Origin: Pilibacter termitis
GTDB taxonomy: Bacteria; Bacillota; Bacilli; Lactobacillales; Streptococcaceae
Direction: 5' to 3'
Assembly: GCF_900167335.1 (NCBI RefSeq)
Contig: NZ_FUXI01000003.1
Span: 83,791-147,790 of the forward strand
DNA: 64,000 nt
The notes below the pieces were generated by a model. The model did not search any database. It was not told where the DNA came from and was given only the letters and a program-made list of their open reading frames with translations. Below, piece after piece: positions 1-8,539 of this stretch (position 1 is the first letter of the stretch; each line of letters opens with the position of its first letter). Position numbers and translations under genes: made by a program.

Positions 1-105
1 CATCCAACAACACGTGAGCGAATACAAGTCCCAGAAACGAATGTTCCGTTGTTTCGCCCAGGCACGCACCTAAGAAAAGCGATTAACCAAAGAGGAGTGG
101 AATAA
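1..105 (+). CDS. C-terminal end of an HU-like DNA-binding protein (partial)
   Basis: The frame is open from the first base to a TAA at 103-105 and gives 34 residues. The segment IQVPETNVPLFRPGTHLRKA has the layout of the HU/IHF C-terminus: the strand after the DNA-binding arm, a V-P-x-F-x-P-G turn, then the final helix. HU-family proteins bend DNA as dimers, and conjugative elements often carry their own copy. The next gene starts on the base after this stop, so the two are probably co-transcribed. The start and most of the gene lie outside the window, so the family call rests on about 30 residues. Confidence 0.5.
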   Translation, partial: HPTTRERIQVPETNVPLFRPGTHLRKAINQRGVE

Positions 106-657
106 TTGAGACTACAACTAAGACGACTCAGGCGAACGAATAAGCACTTGTATCAATTGCTTGTAGGTTCAGCTATCGCACTTTTTACACTCTGTCTATT
201 TCTTTCGGTGGTTCTTTTGACAACTGTCACTTCAACAAAACAATCCAGCAATGTGACGGAGAAGAAAACCTATGTGGTAGATGACCAGTCAAAGAAAGAG
301 AAAACGAGTTCTTCGAGTGTGGAAAAGAAGAATAAAACGACTTCTTCAACAGAGAAGAAAGACGAAATCCCAAAAACGTCTGAAGTGGAACGGAAATTTT
401 CGGCAACCTTGCCAGAAGAAAAAACGGAGGCAACAGCTACGACAAGTGAAACGAAAGCTACACAATCCACCACTTCTTCGACAGCTACCACACAAACGAC
501 AACGAGTAGAACAGTGAACACGCAAGAACAGGCAAGTGAAAAAGCAATACAACGAGCGAAGGAACAAGACTTGGCGAATCGCCAAGAGGCAGAACGATTG
601 AAAAAAATGTACGAAGAACAAGGATATGAAGTGCATATCATTGAACAGAAAAAATAA
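106..657 (+). CDS. Ser/Thr-rich single-pass membrane protein of the conjugation operon
   Basis: I do not recognise a named family. The protein has a basic N-terminus, one strong membrane segment (about residues 20-42), a long Ser/Thr/Lys/Glu-rich low-complexity stretch (about 45-140) and a charged helical end. It would be anchored in the membrane with a flexible arm, probably outside the cell. The start is TTG at 106, directly after the preceding stop and behind AGAGGAG. It lies just upstream of the PrgE-like gene, where pCF10 has prgD, but no clear similarity is visible. A role in the mating channel or surface is inferred from position only. Confidence 0.7.
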   Translation: MRLQLRRLRRTNKHLYQLLVGSAIALFTLCLFLSVVLLTTVTSTKQSSNVTEKKTYVVDDQSKKEKTSSSSVEKKNKTTSSTEKKDEIPKTSEVERKFSATLPEEKTEATATTSETKATQSTTSSTATTQTTTSRTVNTQEQASEKAIQRAKEQDLANRQEAERLKKMYEEQGYEVHIIEQKK

Positions 658-672
658 GGAGGACACATCATC

Positions 673-1113
673 ATGAAATACGCAAGACCAACACGCACTA
701 AACGAGACTACCAACCTTTTGCTTTAGGGACACATCAAGCAACGATTAAAAACGTCAAACTTACAGAAACGAAAAAAGGCGTACCAATGTTTTCAATGTT
801 GGTTGCAGGAGGAAACAATCAAAGTGGGTTTTACAACCTAGTATTTGAAACGGATTATACAGAAGAAAATCTTGGGTTCATTCTTGCCAGCATCGAGGAC
901 AATGGGGTGGACATTCCAGACATTGAGTTTGGGTACACGGAAGAAACGGCAAATTTCCTCAAAGGAAAATCGGTGTATGTCGAAGTCAAAGAGGAGATTT
1001 ACAAAGAAAACATCCGAAATGTGATTGCGGCATTTCTTGACCAAGCGGAATTTGAAGGGGACGAGGACGACTTGCCCTACGAAGAAGAAGACGATTGGCA
1101 TGAGGACGTGTAA
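673..1113 (+). CDS. prgE: PrgE-like single-stranded DNA-binding protein
   Basis: The product has 146 residues, close to the roughly 144 of pCF10 PrgE, an OB-fold single-stranded DNA-binding protein. The central part (about residues 20-115) alternates strands as an OB fold would, and the end is strongly acidic (DEDDLPYEEEDDW), as in bacterial SSB tails. A good ribosome site (AAGGAGG) precedes the ATG. It sits one gene before the small two-helix channel protein, matching prgE-prgF order in pCF10. The likely job is handling single-stranded transfer DNA. A phage-type DUF669 protein is the main alternative. Confidence 0.6.
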   Translation: MKYARPTRTKRDYQPFALGTHQATIKNVKLTETKKGVPMFSMLVAGGNNQSGFYNLVFETDYTEENLGFILASIEDNGVDIPDIEFGYTEETANFLKGKSVYVEVKEEIYKENIRNVIAAFLDQAEFEGDEDDLPYEEEDDWHEDV

Positions 1114-1165
1114 TTGTCTTTCTCCAAAGAAACCGCAAGAAGAAACAAATGAACAAGAACAAAGA

Positions 1166-1222
1166 CAAAAAGTAGAAAAAGAGAAAAGTGGAAAAGTAGA
1201 ATTTTCTACTTTTCTACCTCTA
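1166..1222 (+). repeat. GTAGAAAA-type repeat and hairpin before prgF
   Basis: This non-coding leader holds GTAGAAAA direct repeats followed by the inverted form, giving a hairpin with arms AAAAGTAGAA and TTCTACTTTT. The same arrangement occurs at 11733-11773 and 14117-14238. In each case it lies roughly 15-40 bases upstream of a strong ribosome site that begins a new gene group. Confidence 0.7.
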
Positions 1223-1260
1223 CGCAAATCAATCAAAACATATCAAAGGAGAGTTTAATT

Positions 1261-1488
1261 ATGGATCAAGCAGAAAAAGTTATTATGCTGATAGCTGCGG
1301 TACTAGGGGTAGTATCGGCAGTAGGAATTATGTTGAATGTGAATAAATTACGTGAGGGATTGGATACTGGAGACGACCGCACGACCACAAGAGCCATTAC
1401 AGGAATCGTCATCAATGGAGTGATGGCTGTTGCTGCGACTGGATTAGGAGCGCATGCGATTGGTTTATTGGGCAAAATCCAATTTTAG
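1261..1488 (+). CDS. Small two-helix membrane protein of the T4SS (PrgF/VirB2-like)
   Basis: The 75-residue product has two hydrophobic helices (about residues 8-26 and 46-70) joined by a short polar loop. This is the size and topology of VirB2-like or PrgF-like channel subunits. A strong AAAGGAGAG ribosome site precedes the ATG. It is the first gene after the repeat-bearing leader and is followed at once by the polytopic PrgH-like protein. The function is inferred from order and topology; there is no diagnostic motif. Confidence 0.6.
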   Translation: MDQAEKVIMLIAAVLGVVSAVGIMLNVNKLREGLDTGDDRTTTRAITGIVINGVMAVAATGLGAHAIGLLGKIQF

Positions 1489-1505
1489 AATGGAGGAAAG
1501 TGACC

Positions 1506-2297
1506 ATGAAAAATCCAACGAATGGAAGTTTGGCACAAACCTTTCAAACCCTCGAAGAATATAATCCAGCGTTAAATGCAGGGGTGGAGAAAGTGGCACT
1601 GGTCTTACAGACAATGGCACTTTTCTTCCTGATTGTTCTTTTTATCATTGAACTACAAAATTATGCGAAAAAGCTCAATTCCGATGACGGAGGATTGACG
1701 ATGGAAATTGTGACAAGTATTGGCATGAGATATTTGGTTGCTTTTTTGATGGTCATGGCAAGTGGGGAAATCTTAGATTTTATCATGTGGTTGGCGATTC
1801 AAGCATCGAAATGGGTGAGTTCTGTTTTACCTGAAGGTACCTACAATATGACGGTGCCAGGAATCAAAGGGAAAGTAGGGTTCTTTGAAAAACCGATTGT
1901 TTTTCTTTTTTCTGCTATTGCTCAACTTGCTGTTTGGACGAATAGCTATATCGCAACGATCATCATTTTTCTTCGGGCGATTCAGTTGTTCATTTTCAAA
2001 GCACTTGCCCCAATTTTTGTGGTGTTTGTAATGAGTGAGGAGTTGAAAAGTATTGGCATTGGTTTTCTCAAACAATTTTCAGCCTATGCCTTGCAAGGAG
2101 TCGTTTTGGTGTTGTTAATGGGGATTTATCCAGCGTTGATGCAAAACGATTTTTTAGCAGGAGATGTGGCAACAGGTATGGATGCGTGGCTGACCAATAT
2201 AGGGGTCTTTTTCCTTATTTTCTTGAAAGCACTGGTTGTGTTGGTGCTCATCATTGGCTCGCAAAATTTAGCCAAACGATTGATAGGAGGAGGATAA
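1506..2297 (+). CDS. Polytopic T4SS membrane protein (PrgH/VirB6-like)
   Basis: The start is taken at ATG 1506 because TGGAGGAAAG is well spaced before it; an in-frame GTG at 1500 overlaps that site. The 263-residue product has several hydrophobic segments, including about residues 37-55, 75-100, 135-185 and 205-255, as in VirB6/TrbL-type inner-membrane channel proteins. It stands between a VirB2-like and a VirB3-like gene, which is the prgH position. It probably forms the translocation channel through the cell membrane. Confidence 0.65.
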   Translation: MKNPTNGSLAQTFQTLEEYNPALNAGVEKVALVLQTMALFFLIVLFIIELQNYAKKLNSDDGGLTMEIVTSIGMRYLVAFLMVMASGEILDFIMWLAIQASKWVSSVLPEGTYNMTVPGIKGKVGFFEKPIVFLFSAIAQLAVWTNSYIATIIIFLRAIQLFIFKALAPIFVVFVMSEELKSIGIGFLKQFSAYALQGVVLVLLMGIYPALMQNDFLAGDVATGMDAWLTNIGVFFLIFLKALVVLVLIIGSQNLAKRLIGGG

Positions 2298-2298
2298 T

Positions 2299-2646
2299 AT
2301 GGCAATTAGTTCAGAGTATTATCGAGATTTATCGAAAGTGGAAAAACGTATTTTTAAAGTCACGAAACGACAATTCAAAGGTTTTCTATTGTTAGGGGTC
2401 GCTTTGATTGTAGGGGTGGCAGAAGTGTTTCTTCTTCCTGATTGGGTGTACTTGTTGGTTTCCGCTCCAACGGTTATTCTTTTAGGCACGTATCCATTTT
2501 TGTTGATTTTGAATAAGTGGAAAGAATTTCGGCGAACTATTGCGTTGTATTTTATCCACGAAGAAAGTTTTTACCAAACATATCAAATAAGGAGGTATGA
2601 GAAGCATGAGTTTATTGCTCAAAAAGAAGTCAAAGAGTGGACGTAG
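2299..2646 (+). CDS. prgI: PrgI-family T4SS protein (VirB3-like)
   Basis: This 115-residue product has a short basic cytosolic start and a hydrophobic hairpin (about residues 33-75), then a soluble end. That is the layout of PrgI/TcpE/VirB3 proteins, which dock the VirB4 ATPase to the membrane. It begins one base after the previous stop. Its end overlaps the VirB4 gene by about 40 bases, which suggests coupled translation. Confidence 0.75.
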   Translation: MAISSEYYRDLSKVEKRIFKVTKRQFKGFLLLGVALIVGVAEVFLLPDWVYLLVSAPTVILLGTYPFLLILNKWKEFRRTIALYFIHEESFYQTYQIRRYEKHEFIAQKEVKEWT

Positions 2647-4987
2647 AAAAGAATCTTCGTCTACTGTCAATAAAAAACGCACACAACGTTTGCTTAAACA
2701 AGCCAATCCAAACGTAGGGGATGGGATTTATTACACCAGCCAATTTGAAACTGGGTTGATGCACATTGTGGAGAAGGAATATTCCAGAATGTACCGCATT
2801 GGCGAGCTAGATTATGAAATTTCGACAGAGGAGAATCAAATTCAAACCGTCTTAGGGTATGCAGAGGGATTGAATAGTATTGACCGCAATAGTCGATATC
2901 AACTCTTTGTTCAACAAAAGAGAGTGCCAACCAATTTTTTAAAAGATATTTTACTCGCTTATCAAGGCGATACGTATGACGATTTGCGAGAAGAAATGAA
3001 TGAGATTATCGAAAGCAAATATCAAAAAGACCAACGAAATTTCACGAATGACAAATATGTGGTCTTTACGACAAAAGCACGAGATGAGAAAGCCGCAGAA
3101 GCAGCGTTAGCACGCTTGAAAGAAAACTTTATCAATTCCTTTGGGAAACATTCGTTAAACTTGCAAATGGAGGAAATGGAGGGAGTGGAACGGTTGAAAA
3201 CGATGAGCGGACTTCTTCGTCCGACTTCATTTTTCTCTATGAGTTATCGAGATATGGCGTTAGCAGGTCTTTCTTCTAAGGCGTTCATCGCTCCGAACCG
3301 TCTAGCTTTTCCGAGAACGAAAAACTATTTTCGTTTGGGCGAACGATTTGGAGCGGTTCTCTACATTCGGCAATATCCAAAGTATTTAGAAGACCGTTTA
3401 ATCAAAGAATTGCGAGCCACAGGGCGAGAATTTGCGATTAGTATTCATGCGAAACCCTATGATATGACAGAGGCTCGGAAGAATATTCAATCCACCCGAG
3501 CACTCAATAATATTGAACTCTCGAAACAATACAAAGACTCCCTTCACCTTCCGGATGATTTGATGACTGGAAATGCGTTTGAGATCAATTATTCTGCAAA
3601 AAGTTTAATGGAGGAAATCAAGGATAACGGACAAAAACTATTCTCAGGTATTTTCACAGTCTTTCTCTCTGAAGAAAGCGAACAGGAACTGGAAGAAGCA
3701 ATCAAAGAGATCAAAGATGCAGGAAGTGCGTGGCAAGTAGAGTTTGAAGCAGTGAATGCTTACAAACAAGAGGCGTTGAACACGATTTTACCTATCGGCA
3801 AACCTTATTTAGATGTTGAAATGAATTATATGCGAGATATGACGACCAGCAATGTTGCCACCCACGTGCCGTTTTCCAATATTGAATTACAATCGCCCAC
3901 AGGTCAATTTTACGGTCAAAATCAATTGACGAAAGGGATTATTACGGTTGACCGAAAAGAGGATTTAGATGCTCCGAGTGGCATTATTTTGGGAAGTTCA
4001 GGGTCTGGGAAATCAATGACGACCAAATGGGAAGTGTTTACTGCCTTTCTTCGTTACCCTGATAGAAAATTCATTATCGTTGATCCTGAAGGAGAGTACG
4101 TTGGGATTGGGAAGAAACTGGGGGCAGAAATCTTAGATATTCACACAGGAACGCACAATCATTTGAATATGCTTGGCATTACAGACAAACGATTGTTGAA
4201 AGATGAAGACCAAAAGGTGGATTTGGTGTCAGAAAAAGCAAACCTGCTGACAGGATTGTTCAGAGAGTTGTTGGCTGACTTTGGCGATTTGGAGAAATCA
4301 ATCGTTAGTCGTGTGACAAGAGAAACGTATAAGCGTTCCCTACCGATTGGTCAAATGCCCACGTTGAAAGAATGGCACAAAGTGCTGTTGGAACAACCAG
4401 AAGAACTTGCACAACTATTGGCTGTGAAAATAGAGCCTTATACGATTGGGAGCCAAAATATTTTCGCTCATGAAACCAATATCGACCTTTCTTCACGTAT
4501 GATTATTTTCAATATCAAACATTTAGATAAAGAATTGAAGTCGTTTGCTATGCGAGTGATTTTAGACCAAATTTGGAAACAAGTAGTAGAAAACCAGCAC
4601 AAGACCACGACCTTGTTGTATTTTGATGAATTGCAGTTGAATTTTAGGGAAGAATCCAGTGCAATTTGGTTTATGGAACTCTGGAGCCGAGTGAGGAAAT
4701 ATGGTTCTGTCCCAACAGGGATTACACAAGAGCCAACGATTTTGCTCAATTCGCAAGCAGGACGACAGTTGCTTTCCAATACGCATTTTATGATTTTATT
4801 GAAACAACAGCCAATTGTCTTAGACCGCTTAGGTGAGATTATCAAATTAACACCGAAATTGATTCAATATGTGACCAACAATCAAGCAGGAACAGGATTG
4901 ATTGCCTCGGGTGGAGTCATTGTCCCATTTACCAACTTGATTCCAAAGCAAACCAAACTCTTTGAGTTGATGAATACAGATGCTTAG
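2606..4987 (+). CDS. prgJ: VirB4-family conjugation ATPase
   Basis: The 793-residue product has a VirB4/TrbE N-terminal domain and a RecA-like motor. Walker A reads GSSGSGKS at about residue 462. Walker B reads LLYFDEL at about residue 670. VirB4 ATPases power assembly and substrate movement in type IV secretion. The start chosen is ATG 2606, nine bases after AAGGAGGT; the in-frame ATG at 2597 overlaps that site. Length and position match pCF10 PrgJ. Confidence 0.93.
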   Translation: MSLLLKKKSKSGRRKESSSTVNKKRTQRLLKQANPNVGDGIYYTSQFETGLMHIVEKEYSRMYRIGELDYEISTEENQIQTVLGYAEGLNSIDRNSRYQLFVQQKRVPTNFLKDILLAYQGDTYDDLREEMNEIIESKYQKDQRNFTNDKYVVFTTKARDEKAAEAALARLKENFINSFGKHSLNLQMEEMEGVERLKTMSGLLRPTSFFSMSYRDMALAGLSSKAFIAPNRLAFPRTKNYFRLGERFGAVLYIRQYPKYLEDRLIKELRATGREFAISIHAKPYDMTEARKNIQSTRALNNIELSKQYKDSLHLPDDLMTGNAFEINYSAKSLMEEIKDNGQKLFSGIFTVFLSEESEQELEEAIKEIKDAGSAWQVEFEAVNAYKQEALNTILPIGKPYLDVEMNYMRDMTTSNVATHVPFSNIELQSPTGQFYGQNQLTKGIITVDRKEDLDAPSGIILGSSGSGKSMTTKWEVFTAFLRYPDRKFIIVDPEGEYVGIGKKLGAEILDIHTGTHNHLNMLGITDKRLLKDEDQKVDLVSEKANLLTGLFRELLADFGDLEKSIVSRVTRETYKRSLPIGQMPTLKEWHKVLLEQPEELAQLLAVKIEPYTIGSQNIFAHETNIDLSSRMIIFNIKHLDKELKSFAMRVILDQIWKQVVENQHKTTTLLYFDELQLNFREESSAIWFMELWSRVRKYGSVPTGITQEPTILLNSQAGRQLLSNTHFMILLKQQPIVLDRLGEIIKLTPKLIQYVTNNQAGTGLIASGGVIVPFTNLIPKQTKLFELMNTDA

Positions 4988-5002
4988 ATAGGAGAGGGTT
5001 TC

Positions 5003-7603
5003 ATGGATAAAATGGATAAAAAGAGCTTTATCCAAAAAACAACGAAAAAAGAAATCAAATTGCGTGTCAAAGAAGGAATGGCAGCCAAATCCGTTGTCAA
5101 ACCAAGAGCTGCACGACTTCAAAGCAAGAAAGAATACAAGCAAGCGAAGAAACACTACCAGTTGAGAAGAAAGAACGCACGGTATTTGAGGAAAAAAGAA
5201 ACAACTTCTGGAGTAGCCGTAGAGGCTTTGACGAAAAAGCGAATGCTCGATGCAAAAGGGGACAAAACGGTCGCCAAGAAAGTGTTTCAAGCACATCAAA
5301 AAGCGGACCCTACCATGGTTCGGAACCAAGTCAAAGGCGAAGCGAAGTATCAGGCGAAAGCCAAAGCGGTTCAAACGATTGTCTTAGACCCCATGCACAA
5401 GGACGATACCTTAAATGAAGCAGTCGAAGCGTACCAACAAGGAAGAAGTGCGGTACATCGAGTGAAAACGGCAAAACATCTGGGGAAATCCAGTGTAAAG
5501 ATTGTCGGAAAAGCAGGAAAGTCCACGTATGGTTTAGGCAATCGTTTGTTGAACTTCTCTATGGGCAACGGCTTTAAACGAACGCCTGAAGATTTTAAGT
5601 TGAAGAATCGAACAAAGCGGAGTATGCAAAAATGGAAAGCTCGAAGAAAAGCGATACAGGAGGCAAAAAAAGCTCAAAAAACCAGTGCTGTTCTGCGGTC
5701 AATGTTTCGAGGAGAAAAAGCAGTGGGAAAAGCTGCCAGTGTTCTCGCACAAAATCCTTTTGTTTTAGCGATTTTAGGGTTGTTGTTGTTCTTGTTTCTT
5801 ATCCTTGGAGCTATTGCCGCCACCCCTCAGTCTGCAGTCATGCAAGACGAGATAGAATTAACCAAAACGTACAAGGCTTTTACAGAAGAAGATGCGAAAA
5901 ACAGTGATGAGAACAACATTTTCTATACTGATTTTACGCAACCCCTGCTGTATATGAATTATCGCTATGAAGATTTCAAATTGAGTGATTTGGTGCCATG
6001 GCGTTTATCCACTTTTGCAAGCTATGTCACGGAATTATGGGGAGATTTGAATGGGTGTAAACCTGAGTATAAATTTACTTCTATGGATAGTTTGGCAAAA
6101 GATAAAGGAACTGCGTATCACTTATCTGAAGAGGACTATACAGAGTGGTCAGAGATAACGAAAGAAACGCAATTTCAAGCACTGGACGGGCAATTGTCGT
6201 TTCCTTTTCAAACAGAAGTCTTACCAATCGCAAGAAGATTTGGCTATGAACGAGAGGGCGAGAGTATTCAATTGGTGGAAAGTGTCTCTGTTGCGTTATC
6301 GCCAGGACAAGAATGTGTCGCTCCAATGGGTGGGGTATTGACCATTCCTGCTGAAAATACGTTTCTGATTACCAAAGAAAAAGATGCCAGACTTCGATTG
6401 AAGGGGATTGGCACAGGACGATTTCAAGGGAATGAAACGGTAACCGAAGGAAAAGGTTTAGGCAATGCGATAGGTGATCGCTTGCAAATCACGTATGAAA
6501 AATACGATGTTGAAAGTGATAAGTGGCAAAAGGTCAATCCTGCCTTTTATTTTCCCAAAGTGACCTATATGCAAGTGACTTCTTTGGGGAATAGTGATTT
6601 TTCTCCGCAAAAAGATATGGCAGATCGAGCGAAAACCATTTATGATTTTTTAATGAAAAAAGGGTATACCCGACAAGGAATTTGTGCGATTTTAGGAAAT
6701 TTCCAAATCGAGAGTTCGATTAATCCTAAGCGGGCAGAGGGGGATTATCTCAAACCTCCAGTTGGAGCAAGTGGCAACTGTTGGGACGATGACAATTGGT
6801 TGAATATGGGAAATAATGAAATTTACGGAGGCAAGTTTCCTTTAATCATTCATCGAGGAATTGGGTTAGGACAATGGACGGATACAGCAGACGGTTCAAC
6901 ACGTGGCACGATGTTAAGAAATTATGCGAAAAGCAAAAATAAGAAATGGTATGACCTAGAGCTACAATTAGATTTCATGTTGAATGGCGATACTCCTGCA
7001 AGTAAGACAATGTTTGTCAACACCGTAGGAAGTAAGGTAGGCACGACCGTTCCTGAATTGACGACTTATTTCTTAACACATTGGGAGGGCAACCCAGGAG
7101 ACAAGTTACAACAACGGATTCAAGCGGCACAGAACTGGTACAACTATTTTTCAGGAAGTGCGGCTGATTTGAATGGGACAAGCAAAGAGAATTTTGAGAA
7201 ATACAAAGACAAGATTGCTCCACTTCCGACCAATAAAGAAATGAAAGATGGTTGGGGAGGGAATGCGTATGCGTTAGGGAATTGTACGTGGTGGGTGTAT
7301 AACCGAATGGCTCAGTTGGGCAAACACATTCATCCAACCATGGGGAATGCCAATCAGTGGGTGCAAAATTACGTCCAAACACCAGGAGCAAGATTAGTAA
7401 GCGAACCGAAACGAGGAGATGCGATTATCTTTACGAATGGAGCGGCAGGAAGTCACCCAACATACGGACACGTGGCAATGGTGGAATACGTCAATTCTGA
7501 TGGGAGCTTTTTAATCAGTGAAATGAACGTACAAGGAGCATATAGTATGGGGTGGCGTGTACTAACCAAACAACCCAACGAATACTTTATGCGAGTAGAA
7601 TAA
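5003..7603 (+). CDS. prgK: T4SS cell-wall hydrolase with lysozyme-like and CHAP domains
   Basis: The 866-residue protein begins with about 250 very basic residues, then one membrane segment (about 252-275). The exported part carries a phage-tail-lysozyme-like domain (about 545-715, with the motif NFQIESS) and a C-terminal CHAP amidase/peptidase domain (about 748-866). CHAP catalytic Cys lies in GNCTWW and His in YGHVAMVE. Such VirB1-like proteins open peptidoglycan for the mating channel. Size and domain order match PrgK of pCF10 (about 870 residues). The unusually long basic N-terminus is presumably cytosolic. Confidence 0.93.
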   Translation: MDKMDKKSFIQKTTKKEIKLRVKEGMAAKSVVKPRAARLQSKKEYKQAKKHYQLRRKNARYLRKKETTSGVAVEALTKKRMLDAKGDKTVAKKVFQAHQKADPTMVRNQVKGEAKYQAKAKAVQTIVLDPMHKDDTLNEAVEAYQQGRSAVHRVKTAKHLGKSSVKIVGKAGKSTYGLGNRLLNFSMGNGFKRTPEDFKLKNRTKRSMQKWKARRKAIQEAKKAQKTSAVLRSMFRGEKAVGKAASVLAQNPFVLAILGLLLFLFLILGAIAATPQSAVMQDEIELTKTYKAFTEEDAKNSDENNIFYTDFTQPLLYMNYRYEDFKLSDLVPWRLSTFASYVTELWGDLNGCKPEYKFTSMDSLAKDKGTAYHLSEEDYTEWSEITKETQFQALDGQLSFPFQTEVLPIARRFGYEREGESIQLVESVSVALSPGQECVAPMGGVLTIPAENTFLITKEKDARLRLKGIGTGRFQGNETVTEGKGLGNAIGDRLQITYEKYDVESDKWQKVNPAFYFPKVTYMQVTSLGNSDFSPQKDMADRAKTIYDFLMKKGYTRQGICAILGNFQIESSINPKRAEGDYLKPPVGASGNCWDDDNWLNMGNNEIYGGKFPLIIHRGIGLGQWTDTADGSTRGTMLRNYAKSKNKKWYDLELQLDFMLNGDTPASKTMFVNTVGSKVGTTVPELTTYFLTHWEGNPGDKLQQRIQAAQNWYNYFSGSAADLNGTSKENFEKYKDKIAPLPTNKEMKDGWGGNAYALGNCTWWVYNRMAQLGKHIHPTMGNANQWVQNYVQTPGARLVSEPKRGDAIIFTNGAAGSHPTYGHVAMVEYVNSDGSFLISEMNVQGAYSMGWRVLTKQPNEYFMRVE

Positions 7604-7631
7604 GAAAGAAGAACGGAGGGAAAAACGGACT

Positions 7632-8261
7632 ATGTATAATCAGGAAAAGATTCAAAAATACAAGAAAATGGGGTTCATCGGGTTGTTTTTCCTCATCCTT
7701 TTGCTTGGCTTAGGGGTGGGGATTACGATTGGGAGCAATCAAACTGCCTCGAAGTATCAACAAATGAAACAACCGAAAGTCGAAAAGAAAACCAATCTTC
7801 TATCTGAAGGAGAGGTAAAGAAATTTCTGATTGCCTATTATACGAAAAAAGATTTAGGCGAAAACAAGCACCGAATCGAACCCTTTATGACGACCAATAT
7901 GTTTCAAGCGGAACAAGAGAGCGAACAACAACCTGTGAGCTTGGCGTATAAAGGCTATGTGGTGGATCAAGTGTTGACAGATGCTACGATTTATATTGAT
8001 ACGACCAATATGATTGCGATTTGTGAAGTCAATTATAAAAATACACAACGGCAGAAAATAAACAACCCTGAAGGAGAATTGGTCAATCAACCGAATACCG
8101 AAACCATTCGATTGACCTATAAAAAAGAAGGGAAAGCCTTTTTGGTCAACAAAATCGAACGAGTGACGTTGGTGTTGCCTACGTCCACCAATCGAAATTC
8201 GTATGTGAAAGCACCAGAGCCAACACAAAAAGACAAGGAAGAGGTGGAGAACAATGGATAA
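7632..8261 (+). CDS. prgL: PrgL-like T4SS protein (VirB8-type topology)
   Basis: This is a bitopic membrane protein of 209 residues: a short cytosolic start, a membrane helix (about 14-33) and a soluble extracellular domain of mixed helix and strand. That is the plan of VirB8/TcpC-like proteins and close to the size of pCF10 PrgL. It follows the wall hydrolase, as in pCF10, and overlaps the next start by eight bases. Confidence 0.75.
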   Translation: MYNQEKIQKYKKMGFIGLFFLILLLGLGVGITIGSNQTASKYQQMKQPKVEKKTNLLSEGEVKKFLIAYYTKKDLGENKHRIEPFMTTNMFQAEQESEQQPVSLAYKGYVVDQVLTDATIYIDTTNMIAICEVNYKNTQRQKINNPEGELVNQPNTETIRLTYKKEGKAFLVNKIERVTLVLPTSTNRNSYVKAPEPTQKDKEEVENNG

Positions 8262-8538
8262 ACTAAAGAAATTACAAGCTACTGCCACACGTTTAGAAAA
8301 GGAAATTGAAAAAAGCAAAGCCAATCTTTCAAAATTGCAATCGGGGATCAAGCAAAAACAAGATGAATTGTTGCGAGTGGAAGGCGAAATCTTTGCGACC
8401 ATTCGTGTGGAAAGTGCCATGAACCGAGAAGAATTGGTGGAATACTTGCAGTCTGAAACAGCAGAGATGCACAGCACCAATGAAGATACAAGCGAAGACA
8501 GAAACGAGCATGAATTAGTAGAAACGGAGGTAATTTAG
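8254..8538 (+). CDS. Small coiled-coil protein of the T4SS operon (PrgM-like)
   Basis: The 94-residue product is a heptad-rich coiled coil over about residues 1-50 with an acidic tail. It overlaps the end of prgL by eight bases, with its ribosome site inside that gene, and the next start follows the stop by one base, so translation is coupled. The position equals prgM in pCF10. No catalytic motif is visible; a structural or chaperone-like role is a guess. Confidence 0.65.
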   Translation: MDKLKKLQATATRLEKEIEKSKANLSKLQSGIKQKQDELLRVEGEIFATIRVESAMNREELVEYLQSETAEMHSTNEDTSEDRNEHELVETEVI

Positions 8539-8539
8539 T

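Noticed and set aside
270..698. Long minus-strand frame opposite the Ser/Thr-rich gene
   Set aside because: Cys/Phe/Ser/Val-rich shadow of a low-complexity gene on the other strand; no ribosome site.
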